Source: Acidimicrobiaceae bacterium
GTDB lineage: Bacteria; Actinomycetota; Acidimicrobiia; Acidimicrobiales; Aldehydirespiratoraceae
DNA: 45,784 nucleotides
Reading direction: 5' to 3'
Assembly (NCBI GenBank): GCA_028819005.1
Contig: JAPPMP010000005.1
Coordinates: 91,263-137,046 of the forward strand
Below the pieces are notes generated by a model. That model was not told where the DNA came from and ran no database searches. It saw only the letters and a program-made list of their open reading frames with translations. Shown piece after piece: positions 23,619 through 31,349 of this stretch. Made by a program: the position numbers and the translations under genes. Every line of letters begins with the position of its first letter. The stretch's first letter is position 1.

Positions 23619-23704
23619 GCACTGTCTGGATGGGCACTGTCTGGGTGGGCACTGTCTGGATGAGCACTGTCGGCTCAGGCCTCACCGCTGGCGGTGCCGT
23701 GTGA
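23615..23704 (+). CDS. Putative 29-residue repeat microprotein bridging two genes
   Basis: The ATG at 23615 overlaps the maoC stop as ATGA, and its TGA (23702-23704) overlaps the methionine aminopeptidase ATG as TGATG, so the frame fits the gap exactly and both junctions look like translational coupling. The product is three and a half copies of a five-residue unit (M/V-S/G-T-V-W) followed by a Gly/Ala tail, and is hydrophobic. The 15-bp DNA repeat keeps the frame. It could equally be a coupling spacer with no functional peptide. I know no family like it. Confidence 0.4.
   Translation: MSTVWMGTVWVGTVWMSTVGSGLTAGGAV
23619..23673 (+). repeat. 15-bp tandem repeat (four copies)
   Basis: GCACTGTCTGG begins at 23619, 23634 and 23649, and GCACTGTC at 23664, an exact 15-base period with variation only in the linking GATG/GGTG bases. 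It lies within the micro-ORF between maoC and map. Confidence 0.85.
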
Positions 23705-24654
23705 TGGCCAAGCGCAAGCGACGCAGTCCGCGACCATTGCAGGTCGAGGCGTCGTATCCGCCGGTCGTGCCGGGCCTGTTGAGTCCCACTCGGCGCATAC
23801 CAGCGGAAATAAAACGTCCGCCCTACGCCCTCACTGGCCAGCCTCCGCCGGCTAACTCCTCACTGGTTCGCACGCCCGAAGAGCTTGCTGCGATGCGCCG
23901 AACCGGGGCTGCCGCCGCGGAGATCCTCCTGAGGGCGGGCGAGGCGGTCCGACCCGGAGTCACCACTGATGAGATCGACCGGTTGGTGCACGACAGCGCC
24001 ATCGAAGCCGGCGGCTATCCGAGCCCGCTCAACTACCGGGGATTCCCGAAGTCCGTCTGCACATCGGTGAACGAGGTGATCTGCCACGGGATACCCGACA
24101 GCCGACCGCTCGCAGACGGCGACATCGTCAACATCGACGTCACTTTCTACCGTGAGGGAGTACACGGAGACACGTCGGCGACGTTCCTAGTGGGTGATGT
24201 GGCTGCCGAGTCCGTCATGCTCGTGGAGGTCACGCTGGAGTCCCTCGACCGGGCGATCGCCGCGTTGGGTCCCGGCGCAATGGTGCGTGACATCGGACGT
24301 GCCATCGAGTCGCACGCCATGAAGCACCGCCTCGGCGTGGTCCGCGAGTTCATCGGCCATGGCGTGGGCACAGAATTCCACTCCGGGCTGCAGATCCCTC
24401 ACTACCACGACCGCCGCCTCGCGATTCCCCTCGAGTACGGCACCACCTTCACGATCGAACCGATGCTCACGCTCGGGTCACCCGACGCGGCGATGTGGGA
24501 CGACGAGTGGACTGCTGTGACCATCGACGGCAGCCGCACCGCTCAGTTCGAACACACGCTGGTCATGGGGGAGAACGGGGCCGAACGGCTCACGGTCACC
24601 GAATCGGGCGAATGCGCGCACGACCTGGTGCGCGCCGCTGTATTGAGCCGTTAG
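23704..24654 (+). CDS. map: Type I methionine aminopeptidase with N-terminal extension
   Basis: A 316-residue enzyme that removes the initiator Met from nascent proteins. The di-metal ligands are all present: D145, D156, H219, E252 and E283, with substrate His128. About 55 residues precede the catalytic domain: a basic start (MAKRKRRSPR) and Pro-rich segments, as in the extended MetAP1c of mycobacteria, where the extension is thought to contact the ribosome. The ATG overlaps the stop of the micro-ORF; GTG 23701 is a possible alternative one codon earlier. Essential enzymes of this type may be duplicated in actinobacteria, so this may be one of two. Confidence 0.92.
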   Translation: MAKRKRRSPRPLQVEASYPPVVPGLLSPTRRIPAEIKRPPYALTGQPPPANSSLVRTPEELAAMRRTGAAAAEILLRAGEAVRPGVTTDEIDRLVHDSAIEAGGYPSPLNYRGFPKSVCTSVNEVICHGIPDSRPLADGDIVNIDVTFYREGVHGDTSATFLVGDVAAESVMLVEVTLESLDRAIAALGPGAMVRDIGRAIESHAMKHRLGVVREFIGHGVGTEFHSGLQIPHYHDRRLAIPLEYGTTFTIEPMLTLGSPDAAMWDDEWTAVTIDGSRTAQFEHTLVMGENGAERLTVTESGECAHDLVRAAVLSR

Positions 24655-24703
24655 CAGAGCAGTCCTGCATGCGGACACGACGCGTCGAGCCGGGGTGCGC
24701 ACC

Positions 24704-26245
24704 TCAGGAGTACGACGTGCTGTTGGAGCGGGGGAGTTCAACCCAGGTGCGGCCGGGGAGGATCGAAATCCGCCGGCCCTGGTTGTCTGAGTAGACGGTC
24801 ACGTCGGCAGCCCTCTGGCGAGACCAGGTTGCTTCCACCACGTGCCCATCAGTGAACACGAGCGCCCGGCCTGCTCCGACGGCAATCGCCTCGGGCGAGC
24901 GAGAATCCGCGGCCGACTGCCCGTAGCGGGTGAACTGCACGATGACGGTGGCGGGACTGGTGCGTATCCCACGGTTGTCGAACATCGGCCTGCCGTCCTG
25001 GGTTCGATCCCACCCCGACCCGTTCCAGGCGTAGGAGACTTCGGTATGGCCGTAGTCGATATCGATGGAGCTCGCGGGGACCGCCGTGGAGTTGATCGGT
25101 TCGTCCGGACCCCGGAACACGAACATCGGCGAAGGCAGACCAGTGCCGGAGTACCCGCTGCCCACCGACCATAGGTTGCCGGTGTTGGTGAAGAGGTTGT
25201 GCGGCACTCTCCGGCTCGAAACTCGGTAGTAGAGCTGTGGGGCCGCGCCAACCCCTATGTCAACCAGCGTGGACTGGGCGAGCGCCGCGCGCGCCCCCCG
25301 GTTTCCGCCCGAATTGGCGAACAGCGGGCTGTTGAGCTGAGCCAGGAGATCGAAGTCTCCGGTGCGCATGGAGCGAACCGGGCCTACCTCTTCCGGCGCC
25401 GTTGAATGGAACACCGCAGCCAGTCGAGTGGCGAACTCGACCTCTTCAACGAACACGACGTCTGCTTGGTTGACGCCCGCTTGGGGCATGGCCGCCGGAA
25501 CATTGTCGATCTTGACCACGAGCGCCGGTCTGTCGACATGGGAGGTGGCGTCGAGTCCGGTGAGAACTGCCGAAATCTGCCGTGATTGTTCCTTATCGAT
25601 CCGGATGAGCGTGTTCTGTATCGCGACCAGGGTGTTCTCCAGCTCGGCCTCTGCGGCGTCTATTTCGTCTCTGAGCTGTCGTTGGCGGGCTTGGCGCTGC
25701 TCGAACTGGTCCTGTGAAGCGGAGAGGAGCTGCCGTGTCTGGGTCAGTTGGTCGGTGAGGCCCTGCAGGCGGGCGTCGATCTCGTTGAGGCGTCGGGTCG
25801 CATCGTCTACCACCGACTGGTAGAGCACACGCTGCCGGGGCACCGTGGTGTTGCCGTCCAGAGAGCGGATTTCGTCGATCAGCCCGCTCTGGCGGGGGTC
25901 GCCCTGCCTGAAGCTGATGACGGCTATCTCGATGCGGGTGGCTGCGGGTTCGCGCCGTTCGTCCACCGTTCTCTCGAACTTGTCGGCCAGCAGGGCGAGC
26001 CGGGTGTTGTCTGTAGAGATCGCGTTGGCGAGGTCGAGGATCTCGTTGTTGAGTTCCCCCAAGGCCGCTTCCTGTGCCGCGATGAACGCGGTCAGCTCGT
26101 CGCGCCGACTTTCCTGCTCGCGCAGGTGTGCCTGCTCCTCGCGGAGGATCCGCGGATCCTCCTGGCTGAGCGCGGGTGCCGCCAGAACCGACACAGCCAC
26201 ACAGCAAACGATGATGAGGGAGAGGACTCGAGAGGTTGTTGCCAT
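24704..26245 (-). CDS. Secreted coiled-coil protein with DUF3048 domain
   Basis: A 513-residue exported protein. ATG 26245 gives a clean signal peptide (SRVLSLIIVCCVAVSVLAAPALSQ). Residues about 30-220 are a long charged coiled coil with heptads (REEQAHLREQESRRDELTAF..., RLNEIDARLQGLTDQL), like the N-termini of EnvC/PcsB cell-wall regulators. Residues about 235-510 are DUF3048 (YerB-like): RPALVVKIDNVPAAMPQAG, ADVVFVEEVEFATRLAAVF, GPVRSMRTGDFDLL, then a C-terminal half with the conserved WxRxxAAD pattern (ATWSRQRAADVTVY). The function of DUF3048 is unknown. Coupling it to a coiled coil suggests a cell-envelope role (inference). It is divergent from the gene at 26320. Confidence 0.85.
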   Translation of the reverse strand: MATTSRVLSLIIVCCVAVSVLAAPALSQEDPRILREEQAHLREQESRRDELTAFIAAQEAALGELNNEILDLANAISTDNTRLALLADKFERTVDERREPAATRIEIAVISFRQGDPRQSGLIDEIRSLDGNTTVPRQRVLYQSVVDDATRRLNEIDARLQGLTDQLTQTRQLLSASQDQFEQRQARQRQLRDEIDAAEAELENTLVAIQNTLIRIDKEQSRQISAVLTGLDATSHVDRPALVVKIDNVPAAMPQAGVNQADVVFVEEVEFATRLAAVFHSTAPEEVGPVRSMRTGDFDLLAQLNSPLFANSGGNRGARAALAQSTLVDIGVGAAPQLYYRVSSRRVPHNLFTNTGNLWSVGSGYSGTGLPSPMFVFRGPDEPINSTAVPASSIDIDYGHTEVSYAWNGSGWDRTQDGRPMFDNRGIRTSPATVIVQFTRYGQSAADSRSPEAIAVGAGRALVFTDGHVVEATWSRQRAADVTVYSDNQGRRISILPGRTWVELPRSNSTSYS

Positions 26246-26309
26246 GGTCAAGACGGGGAATTTGCCCGCTCGCCCGCTCATGGTACCGGTCAGCGACGCT
26301 CCTACGGGG

Positions 26310-26315
26310 TACCGT
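26310..26315 (+). promoter_or_regulatory. -10 box before hypothetical gene
   Basis: TACCGT in the same GGGTACCGTTGC context as before the maoC gene. It is 4 bases before ATG 26320 and 7 bases before the adjoining in-frame GTG 26323, so the latter could be the leaderless start. Confidence 0.35.
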
Positions 26316-26319
26316 TGCG

Positions 26320-26817
26320 ATGGTGCCGATACAGCCGTTCAAGCAATTCACTTTCGGGCGGGACGACAGCTCGGCGGTGGTTGCGGCGATGGCTGAGATC
26401 GCGGCCGCGCCGGGAACCGGCGGCTGGGTCAATATCGGTCCGGCGTTGACCGATGAGCAGGCGGCACAGGTCCCGCCTAGGAGCGGACTCGCAGCATGGT
26501 TCTCCGGACGCGGACCAGCCGCTGCAATGGGAACCTGGATGCCGTCCTCGGTCGGCGGCCGTCCGAGAGCCGCTCAGGTCGGGGTTGAGCACGGGCAGGG
26601 CCCGAACGCATTGAAGCGTTTGCGAGAGGCTGGTCTGGAGTTGCCCCACGGTTGGCAGAAGCGCCAGGACCACGCCAAACACGGTGTCGTGATCGAACTC
26701 GGAGGCGATGTTGAGCTGTCGGCGATAGTCGAATGGATCATTGACGCGGTGACGATCCTGACGTCTGATACGGCGGTTGAGGACCGCTTCATCGCGACGG
26801 TGTACCGCTCGGTTTGA
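26320..26817 (+). CDS. Conserved hypothetical protein
   Basis: A 165-residue soluble protein that I do not recognise as a named family. It starts MVPIQPFKQFTFGRDDSS, is rich in Gly/Ala/Arg in the first half (GRGPAAAMGTWMP) and has a well-formed second half with KRLREAGLELPHGWQKRQDHAKHG and a helical WIIDAVTILTSD end. No signal peptide or membrane segment is seen. Codon use and GC bias match the neighbours, and it has its own candidate promoter, so the gene is probably real. The start could be ATG 26320 or the next codon GTG 26323. Confidence 0.7.
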   Translation: MVPIQPFKQFTFGRDDSSAVVAAMAEIAAAPGTGGWVNIGPALTDEQAAQVPPRSGLAAWFSGRGPAAAMGTWMPSSVGGRPRAAQVGVEHGQGPNALKRLREAGLELPHGWQKRQDHAKHGVVIELGGDVELSAIVEWIIDAVTILTSDTAVEDRFIATVYRSV

Positions 26818-26820
26818 TGC

Positions 26821-26851
26821 GTTGTTGCCCGCCGGGCGCAAGCGGAGCCGC
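26821..26851 (-). repeat. Inverted single copy of the GC-rich interspersed repeat
   Basis: Read on the minus strand: GCGGCTCCGCTTGCGCCCGG, then CGGGCAACAAC, close to the units at 15.8 and 45.7 kb. It lies between two convergent genes. Confidence 0.75.
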
Positions 26852-26888
26852 GGGCGACATCGCCGAGATCGTGTTGCGCGGCCCGCGC

Positions 26889-27821
26889 TCACCGAACCGC
26901 CGTGACGGCTTCGACGATCAGCTCGATCACGGCGTCAGCATCGGCGGAACGAAGGACGCGAGCGTTCGCGTCGCTGTCTGCATCCGAGCCGCGATCGTCG
27001 ACTACGGTCATGCCCCGAGTGTGTGTGCCGGCGAGCTCGATGTCGACCGGTTGTCGTCTGCCGTCGAACAGCTGCGGGTGAGTGACCGCCAATACTGCGC
27101 AGGCGTCATGAATCGGAGCTCCGGTCCAGCCCCGCAGCTCCGATGAGCGGCTGATCGCGTAATCGAGGAGATCAGCAGCCAAAGAAGACGCCGGTGTACG
27201 GGCTGTGCGCATTTGGTCGACCTGGGTGGGCCCGAGCAGCACCCGCTGTGTCACGTCAAGCCCGACCATCGTGATGTTGCCGCCCAGGCGAAAGACGACG
27301 TCGGCTGCTTCGGGATCGGCCCAGATGTTGAATTCCGCGGCGGCGGTGACGTTTCCCCCGACTGCTGCCCCGCCCATGAGGGTCAGCCCTCCGAGACGTT
27401 CTGGCAATGAGGCGTCTTGTTGCAGCGCCTCGGCGACATTGGTGAGCGGGCCCACGGCCACGAGATGGAGTCCTTCGACGCGATGGCTGGTTTCAATGAT
27501 GAACCCGACAGCATCTTCGGATTCAACGGATCGGGTGATTTCGGGCAACTCGACGTCGCCTAGTCCCGTGGCGCCGTGGACATGGCGCGCGCCTCTGGGT
27601 TGGTCCGCTAGCGGGCGAGCCGCGCCGCGGTGAACCTCGACGTCGAGACCGGCGATCTGTGCAACCGCCAGGGCGTTGCGGGTGGTGTAATCGATGCCCA
27701 CGTTGCCGTCGACAGTCGTGATCCCGACGAGGTCCGCGAAATGAGCCGCGGTCAACAGAGCGATGGCGTCGTCAAGCCCAGGGTCGCAGTCGACCAGCAT
27801 CGGCACGGGGGTCAATGACAT
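26889..27821 (-). CDS. Inosine/uridine-preferring nucleoside hydrolase
   Basis: A 310-residue Ca2+-dependent N-ribohydrolase (IunH fold) that splits nucleosides into base and ribose. The N-terminal metal cluster DCDPGLDD (D11, D13, D17, D18), GPLTNVA, LMGGAA, the EFNIWADPEAA motif (163-173) and the catalytic-pocket H238 (APIHDA) are all present. Base preference cannot be read with confidence. It is the last gene of a minus-strand run and follows ribokinase by 7 bases, a natural pair: ribose released here is phosphorylated by the neighbour. Confidence 0.9.
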   Translation of the reverse strand: MSLTPVPMLVDCDPGLDDAIALLTAAHFADLVGITTVDGNVGIDYTTRNALAVAQIAGLDVEVHRGAARPLADQPRGARHVHGATGLGDVELPEITRSVESEDAVGFIIETSHRVEGLHLVAVGPLTNVAEALQQDASLPERLGGLTLMGGAAVGGNVTAAAEFNIWADPEAADVVFRLGGNITMVGLDVTQRVLLGPTQVDQMRTARTPASSLAADLLDYAISRSSELRGWTGAPIHDACAVLAVTHPQLFDGRRQPVDIELAGTHTRGMTVVDDRGSDADSDANARVLRSADADAVIELIVEAVTAVR

Positions 27822-27828
27822 TCTCGCC

Positions 27829-28815
27829 TCAATCCTCGTCTCGGTCCTCTCCTAGAAGGGACGTGACTTCAGCGGGGCTGGGAAGTGATGGTTGAGCGCC
27901 GGCACGCAACGTGGTCGCTGCGCCGACCCGCACGGCCCAGCGCACCGCATCGACGATCGGTTCTTTGCGAACCAGAGCGTCGGCCAGCGCTCCGCAGAAG
28001 GAGTCGCCCGCTGCGGTGGAGTCGACGGGGTCGACCACGGGCGCGGCAATGTGGTTGGCCGTGCCTTCGACTACTGCCAAGGCCCCCAGAGCGCCTAGCG
28101 TCACCACCACAGTGGGGGTCGGGAGTTGCGTGGCCAGATCGGCGGCGACGGCGACGTCAACGGTCCCGCCATGACCGGTCAGCAGGGCCAACTCGGTCTG
28201 GTTGGGAACAATCACGTCGACTGCTTCCAGCAGCTTCGCAGGGAGCGGAGACGATGGTGCCGGAGCGGGATTGAGCACGACGACACCGCCCGCCGATTCA
28301 GCCGCGGCCAGAACTGCATCTATCGGACTCTCCAGTTGAACGAGGGTCACCGCAGCGGCCCCCAACACGTCGGCGGCGGCTTCGACGTCGGCCACCGACA
28401 GGCGGCCGTTGGCGCCGGGGCTGACCACTATGGAGTTGTCGCCGTCGGCGCCCACCGCGATCAGGGCCACTCCGTTGGGAGTGTCGGGCGTGGTCGTGAG
28501 ATGAGATGTGTCGACCCCGTCGGCCTGGAGGGCTGTGCGCAGCATTCGGCCGCCCTCGTCGTCTCCGACACGGCCGATCATGGCGACCGAGCGCCCCAGC
28601 CGCGCTGCAGCGACCGCTTGATTGGCTCCTTTGCCGCCGGGAATCCGAGCCAGGTCTTTGCCGAGAACCGTTTCGCCCACCAGCGGAACCCTCGGCACCT
28701 CGACGACGAGGTCGAGGTTGGCGCTCCCGACCACGGCGATCTCGGGTGGCGGGTTATTGTCGGCCTGACTGGAGCCGCTCGAGCGAACTGTTGCCTGATC
28801 GTCTGTTTGGTTCAT
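27829..28815 (-). CDS. rbsK: Ribokinase
   Basis: A 328-residue PfkB-family sugar kinase. After a 24-residue polar N-terminal tail the fold begins EIAVVGSANLDLVVEVPRVPLVGET, with the ribokinase signature GGKGANQAVA (60-69) and the C-terminal DSTAAGD motif (265-271, catalytic base D271). It converts ribose to ribose 5-phosphate. ATG 28815 overlaps the phosphotransferase stop by ATGA. The long upstream frame is antisense-type sequence of the neighbour and is not used. Confidence 0.9.
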   Translation of the reverse strand: MNQTDDQATVRSSGSSQADNNPPPEIAVVGSANLDLVVEVPRVPLVGETVLGKDLARIPGGKGANQAVAAARLGRSVAMIGRVGDDEGGRMLRTALQADGVDTSHLTTTPDTPNGVALIAVGADGDNSIVVSPGANGRLSVADVEAAADVLGAAAVTLVQLESPIDAVLAAAESAGGVVVLNPAPAPSSPLPAKLLEAVDVIVPNQTELALLTGHGGTVDVAVAADLATQLPTPTVVVTLGALGALAVVEGTANHIAAPVVDPVDSTAAGDSFCGALADALVRKEPIVDAVRWAVRVGAATTLRAGAQPSLPSPAEVTSLLGEDRDED

Positions 28816-29768
28816 CGTCGGCTGATCCTCGACACAAGTGTGCGGGCGTGCTCGAACATTGCATCGGCACGCTCGGCGATTGCTGCGGCAGGACCGCTGG
28901 ACCTCATGCCCCCTGCGCTGCCGCGGAGCCTTCGAGCGTAGGCCCCCTCGACGATGCAAGCCTGCTTCCACCACGAGAATGCTTCATAGAACGGGTAGTC
29001 GGACAGGTCGAACCCGGTGGCCTGTTCGTATTGCCGGATCACCTCAAAGCGGCGAGGGAACGCGGCGGGGAGCGTCGGCGGGTCGGGCAACCACCACATG
29101 TGATCGCCGGGGTCGCCCCAATATTGAACGGACCAGGCGAAGTCGGCGATGGGGTCGCCGGTGGTGCACAGTTCCCAGTCGAGCACCGCGGCGACTGCGA
29201 AATCGTCGTCAAGAACAACGTTGTCGAAGCGGTAGTCGCCGTGGACCAGAGCAGGCGCCGCCCGCTCCGCCGGTATCCGTGCGCTGAGCGCATCGTGGAG
29301 CTCGTGGAGCAGCGGCAGCGGGCGAGTGTCGGCTCGCTCGACCTGGGTCGCCCAGCGTTTGAGTTGACGGGCCACGTAACCGTCGTGGCGTCCCAGGGAG
29401 GCGAGCCCGACGGCTTGCAGGTCGATGGTGTGAAACGCGACCTGCGCGTCGATGAGGGCCGTCGTGGCGGCGGCTGCCTGCGCCGAAGTCAACGCGGAGG
29501 CGTCGTCGCTGGTGCGCAGGATATGGCCGTCGACGAAGTCCATCACGATGAACGCCGCGCCGGTGACCGCGGCGTCGTCGCAGCGGGCGAGACACTGCGG
29601 CACCCGAACCGTCTGTGCAGCGTGCAGTGCCGACATGACGCGGTACTCGCGATCGGTGTCGTGCGCTGTGGCCAGAGTCGAGCCTTCGGGGGGCCGTCTC
29701 AGAGCTATGCGTCTGCCGTTGGCGGACCTCACCTCGTAGGTCAGGTTGGAGCCGCCCGCAGCGATCAA
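28812..29768 (-). CDS. APH/ACAD10-type phosphotransferase; true start upstream of 29768
   Basis: An aminoglycoside-phosphotransferase-fold kinase of the ACAD10/11-like group found with acyl-CoA metabolism. Seen are GGSNLTYEV (nucleotide loop), ALRRPP, MDFVDGHIL, the catalytic LVHGDYRFDNVVLDD (Asp and Asn) and AVLDWELCTTGDPIADFAW (metal Asp). The only canonical start is TTG 29768, but that begins inside the first strand. In-frame sequence upstream to about 29840 codes the family-like LNVDAASEWL... VPGFDPPFEFYL with no ATG, GTG or TTG; the candidates are CTG 29840 or an ATA at 29900 overlapping the previous stop. The substrate is unknown; relatives phosphorylate hydroxyacyl groups. Stop overlaps rbsK. 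Confidence 0.82.
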   Translation of the reverse strand: MIAAGGSNLTYEVRSANGRRIALRRPPEGSTLATAHDTDREYRVMSALHAAQTVRVPQCLARCDDAAVTGAAFIVMDFVDGHILRTSDDASALTSAQAAAATTALIDAQVAFHTIDLQAVGLASLGRHDGYVARQLKRWATQVERADTRPLPLLHELHDALSARIPAERAAPALVHGDYRFDNVVLDDDFAVAAVLDWELCTTGDPIADFAWSVQYWGDPGDHMWWLPDPPTLPAAFPRRFEVIRQYEQATGFDLSDYPFYEAFSWWKQACIVEGAYARRLRGSAGGMRSSGPAAAIAERADAMFEHARTLVSRISRR

Positions 29769-29896
29769 GTAGAACTCGAACGGCGGGTCGAACCCCGGTA
29801 CAGCCGAAGCAAGCCATTCTGAGGCGGCGTCGACGTTCAGCCCGCGGGGGCTGGGTTCTGCGAGCGGAGCGGGTTCGTGGTGACGGGCTGTCGTAA

Positions 29897-30310
29897 CTAT
29901 TTGACGACGCTTTCTTCGAGCTCGTGAAGCCGTTTCACCGCACCGACCAAGATCTTGCGAGCGACCAGAGCGCTCTCGTCGAGCAGCGAGGTGAACTCGC
30001 GCCGGTTGAGCGCCTCAAGCACCATGTCGGTGTCAGCGGTGACCGTGGCCGTGCGGGGCACGCCGGCGATGACCGCGAGTTCGCCGAAGAAGTCACCAGG
30101 CCCGAAGCGCGCGATCACCCGGCCGTTGCGCCGAACGGTGGCCTCTCCCTCGCTGACGATCATGAATTCACGGCCGGGTTGACCCTGGACGGTCAGGTTG
30201 CGGCCGGCTTTGATATTGACCGTCGTCATGAACGAGGCCACCTTCCTGAGCTCTCTTTTTGACAGCTCCGAAAAGAGCTCGATTTCCGCCAGCTGCTCGA
30301 TGAGTGCCAT
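29897..30310 (-). CDS. Stand-alone cyclic nucleotide-binding domain protein
   Basis: A 137-residue protein that is essentially one cNMP-binding (CAP-type) domain: helix ELFSELSKRELRKVASFM, then the beta roll with GDFFGELAVIAGVPRTATVTA, the phosphate-binding cassette in which GEL and the Arg (R of PRTATV) contact the cyclic nucleotide. It lacks a helix-turn-helix, so it is not a DNA-binding regulator by itself. ATG 30310 follows GGAGG by 8 bases. It sits in the middle of a metabolic run and could regulate a partner enzyme by cyclic nucleotide; its partner is unknown. Confidence 0.85.
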   Translation of the reverse strand: MALIEQLAEIELFSELSKRELRKVASFMTTVNIKAGRNLTVQGQPGREFMIVSEGEATVRRNGRVIARFGPGDFFGELAVIAGVPRTATVTADTDMVLEALNRREFTSLLDESALVARKILVGAVKRLHELEESVVK

Positions 30311-30355
30311 TTGCTTACCTCCAGACGGGCCCTGTGCCCGTCCACACATGGTCTA

Positions 30356-31318
30356 TCAGAAGACTGCGACAGGGGCGACGGGCGCTCCGGTTCCACCGAC
30401 GAACGGCTCCGGGGTGGCGGACAGAAAAAACTCGTATCGGCCCTGTTCGCGGCATACCTCTGAAAGCGTTTCGAGGTTCCAGTTCTGACCTTGCGTGAAC
30501 CCCATGTCGACCACGGCCAGGCAGTGGACCGCGAGTGCGTTGTTCCAGTCCGGACCGGGGAAGACCTCAAAAATGAACGTGTCCGTGGCCGCTGCGGCGA
30601 CGTCGTTGCGGTGAAGCCAGCGCACCGCGTCGATCCCGGGGCCCGGACTCTCGCCGGCGAGGTTCTCGCCGATGTTGTACTTGTGGGCGTCGCCGTCGTT
30701 CAACCACAGTTGCATGCGGCCGGTTCGAATCAGGATGACGTCGCCGCTGCGGATCTCCACGCCGGCCCACTCGGCGGCGGCGTCGAGCTCGGCGCCGGTG
30801 ATCTCGTGGGCGTCGGCGATTCGACCGGCTCCGAGCGACCCGGGCATGTCCAAGAGCACGCCACGGCCTACTAGCGAGCGCACATGCTCAATACCGAGCA
30901 CCTGTGAGCCGTTGCGGGCGGTGATGGTGGCTGCGTCGACGCCGTTGTAGAGCTTGTGGCCGTAACTGACATGGGAGAGACCGTCCCAGTGCGTGCCGGC
31001 CTGGAGTCCCATGGTGACCATGTCGTCGGAGAAATGGGGCACCATGGCGTTGCCGTCTGGATCGCCCAAGTCGGGATGATCAATCGTCCCCATCACGTGC
31101 ACGGGGTTGATGCGGGTGGGGATCGCTCCGATCTGCACGCCGTTGTTCTGAAGGTCGATCGCCAGCGGAACCCGCTGTCCGGTCTTGATGAGTTGTGCTG
31201 CTCCGGCGACGACTTCGTCGGTGATCAGGTTGAGCGTGCCGATGCGGTCGTCGTCTCCCCACCGTCCCCAGTTGCGGACCTCGTCGGCGACCTCGTGGAA
31301 GTAAGCGGTGAACGACAT
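30356..31318 (-). CDS. Cyclase family protein (kynurenine formamidase-like)
   Basis: A 320-residue metal-dependent hydrolase of the cyclase/KynB family (PF04199). The key motif is GTHWDGLSH (108-116; H110, D112, H116 as metal ligands), a variant of HxGTHxDxPxH; GRGVLLDMPG and GDVILIRTGRM follow as in the family. Family members hydrolyse formylkynurenine, isatin or act as polyketide-like cyclases; the larger, about 300-residue actinobacterial form seen here has no firm substrate. It starts a minus run 31 bases after the dehydrogenase, but also has its own TACGCT box. Confidence 0.85.
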   Translation of the reverse strand: MSFTAYFHEVADEVRNWGRWGDDDRIGTLNLITDEVVAGAAQLIKTGQRVPLAIDLQNNGVQIGAIPTRINPVHVMGTIDHPDLGDPDGNAMVPHFSDDMVTMGLQAGTHWDGLSHVSYGHKLYNGVDAATITARNGSQVLGIEHVRSLVGRGVLLDMPGSLGAGRIADAHEITGAELDAAAEWAGVEIRSGDVILIRTGRMQLWLNDGDAHKYNIGENLAGESPGPGIDAVRWLHRNDVAAAATDTFIFEVFPGPDWNNALAVHCLAVVDMGFTQGQNWNLETLSEVCREQGRYEFFLSATPEPFVGGTGAPVAPVAVF

Positions 31319-31325
31319 GTTTCCG

Positions 31326-31331
31326 AGCGTA
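31326..31331 (-). promoter_or_regulatory. -10 box of cyclase-family gene
   Basis: On the minus strand TACGCT lies 7 bases before ATG 31318, without a Shine-Dalgarno sequence. It suggests an internal leaderless transcript within the minus-strand run. Confidence 0.4.
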
Positions 31332-31349
31332 GGCGAGACAGGGCCGCGG

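Noticed and set aside
28506..29822. 438-residue plus-strand open frame
   Set aside because: Antisense to the phosphotransferase and ribokinase genes, both with intact catalytic motifs.
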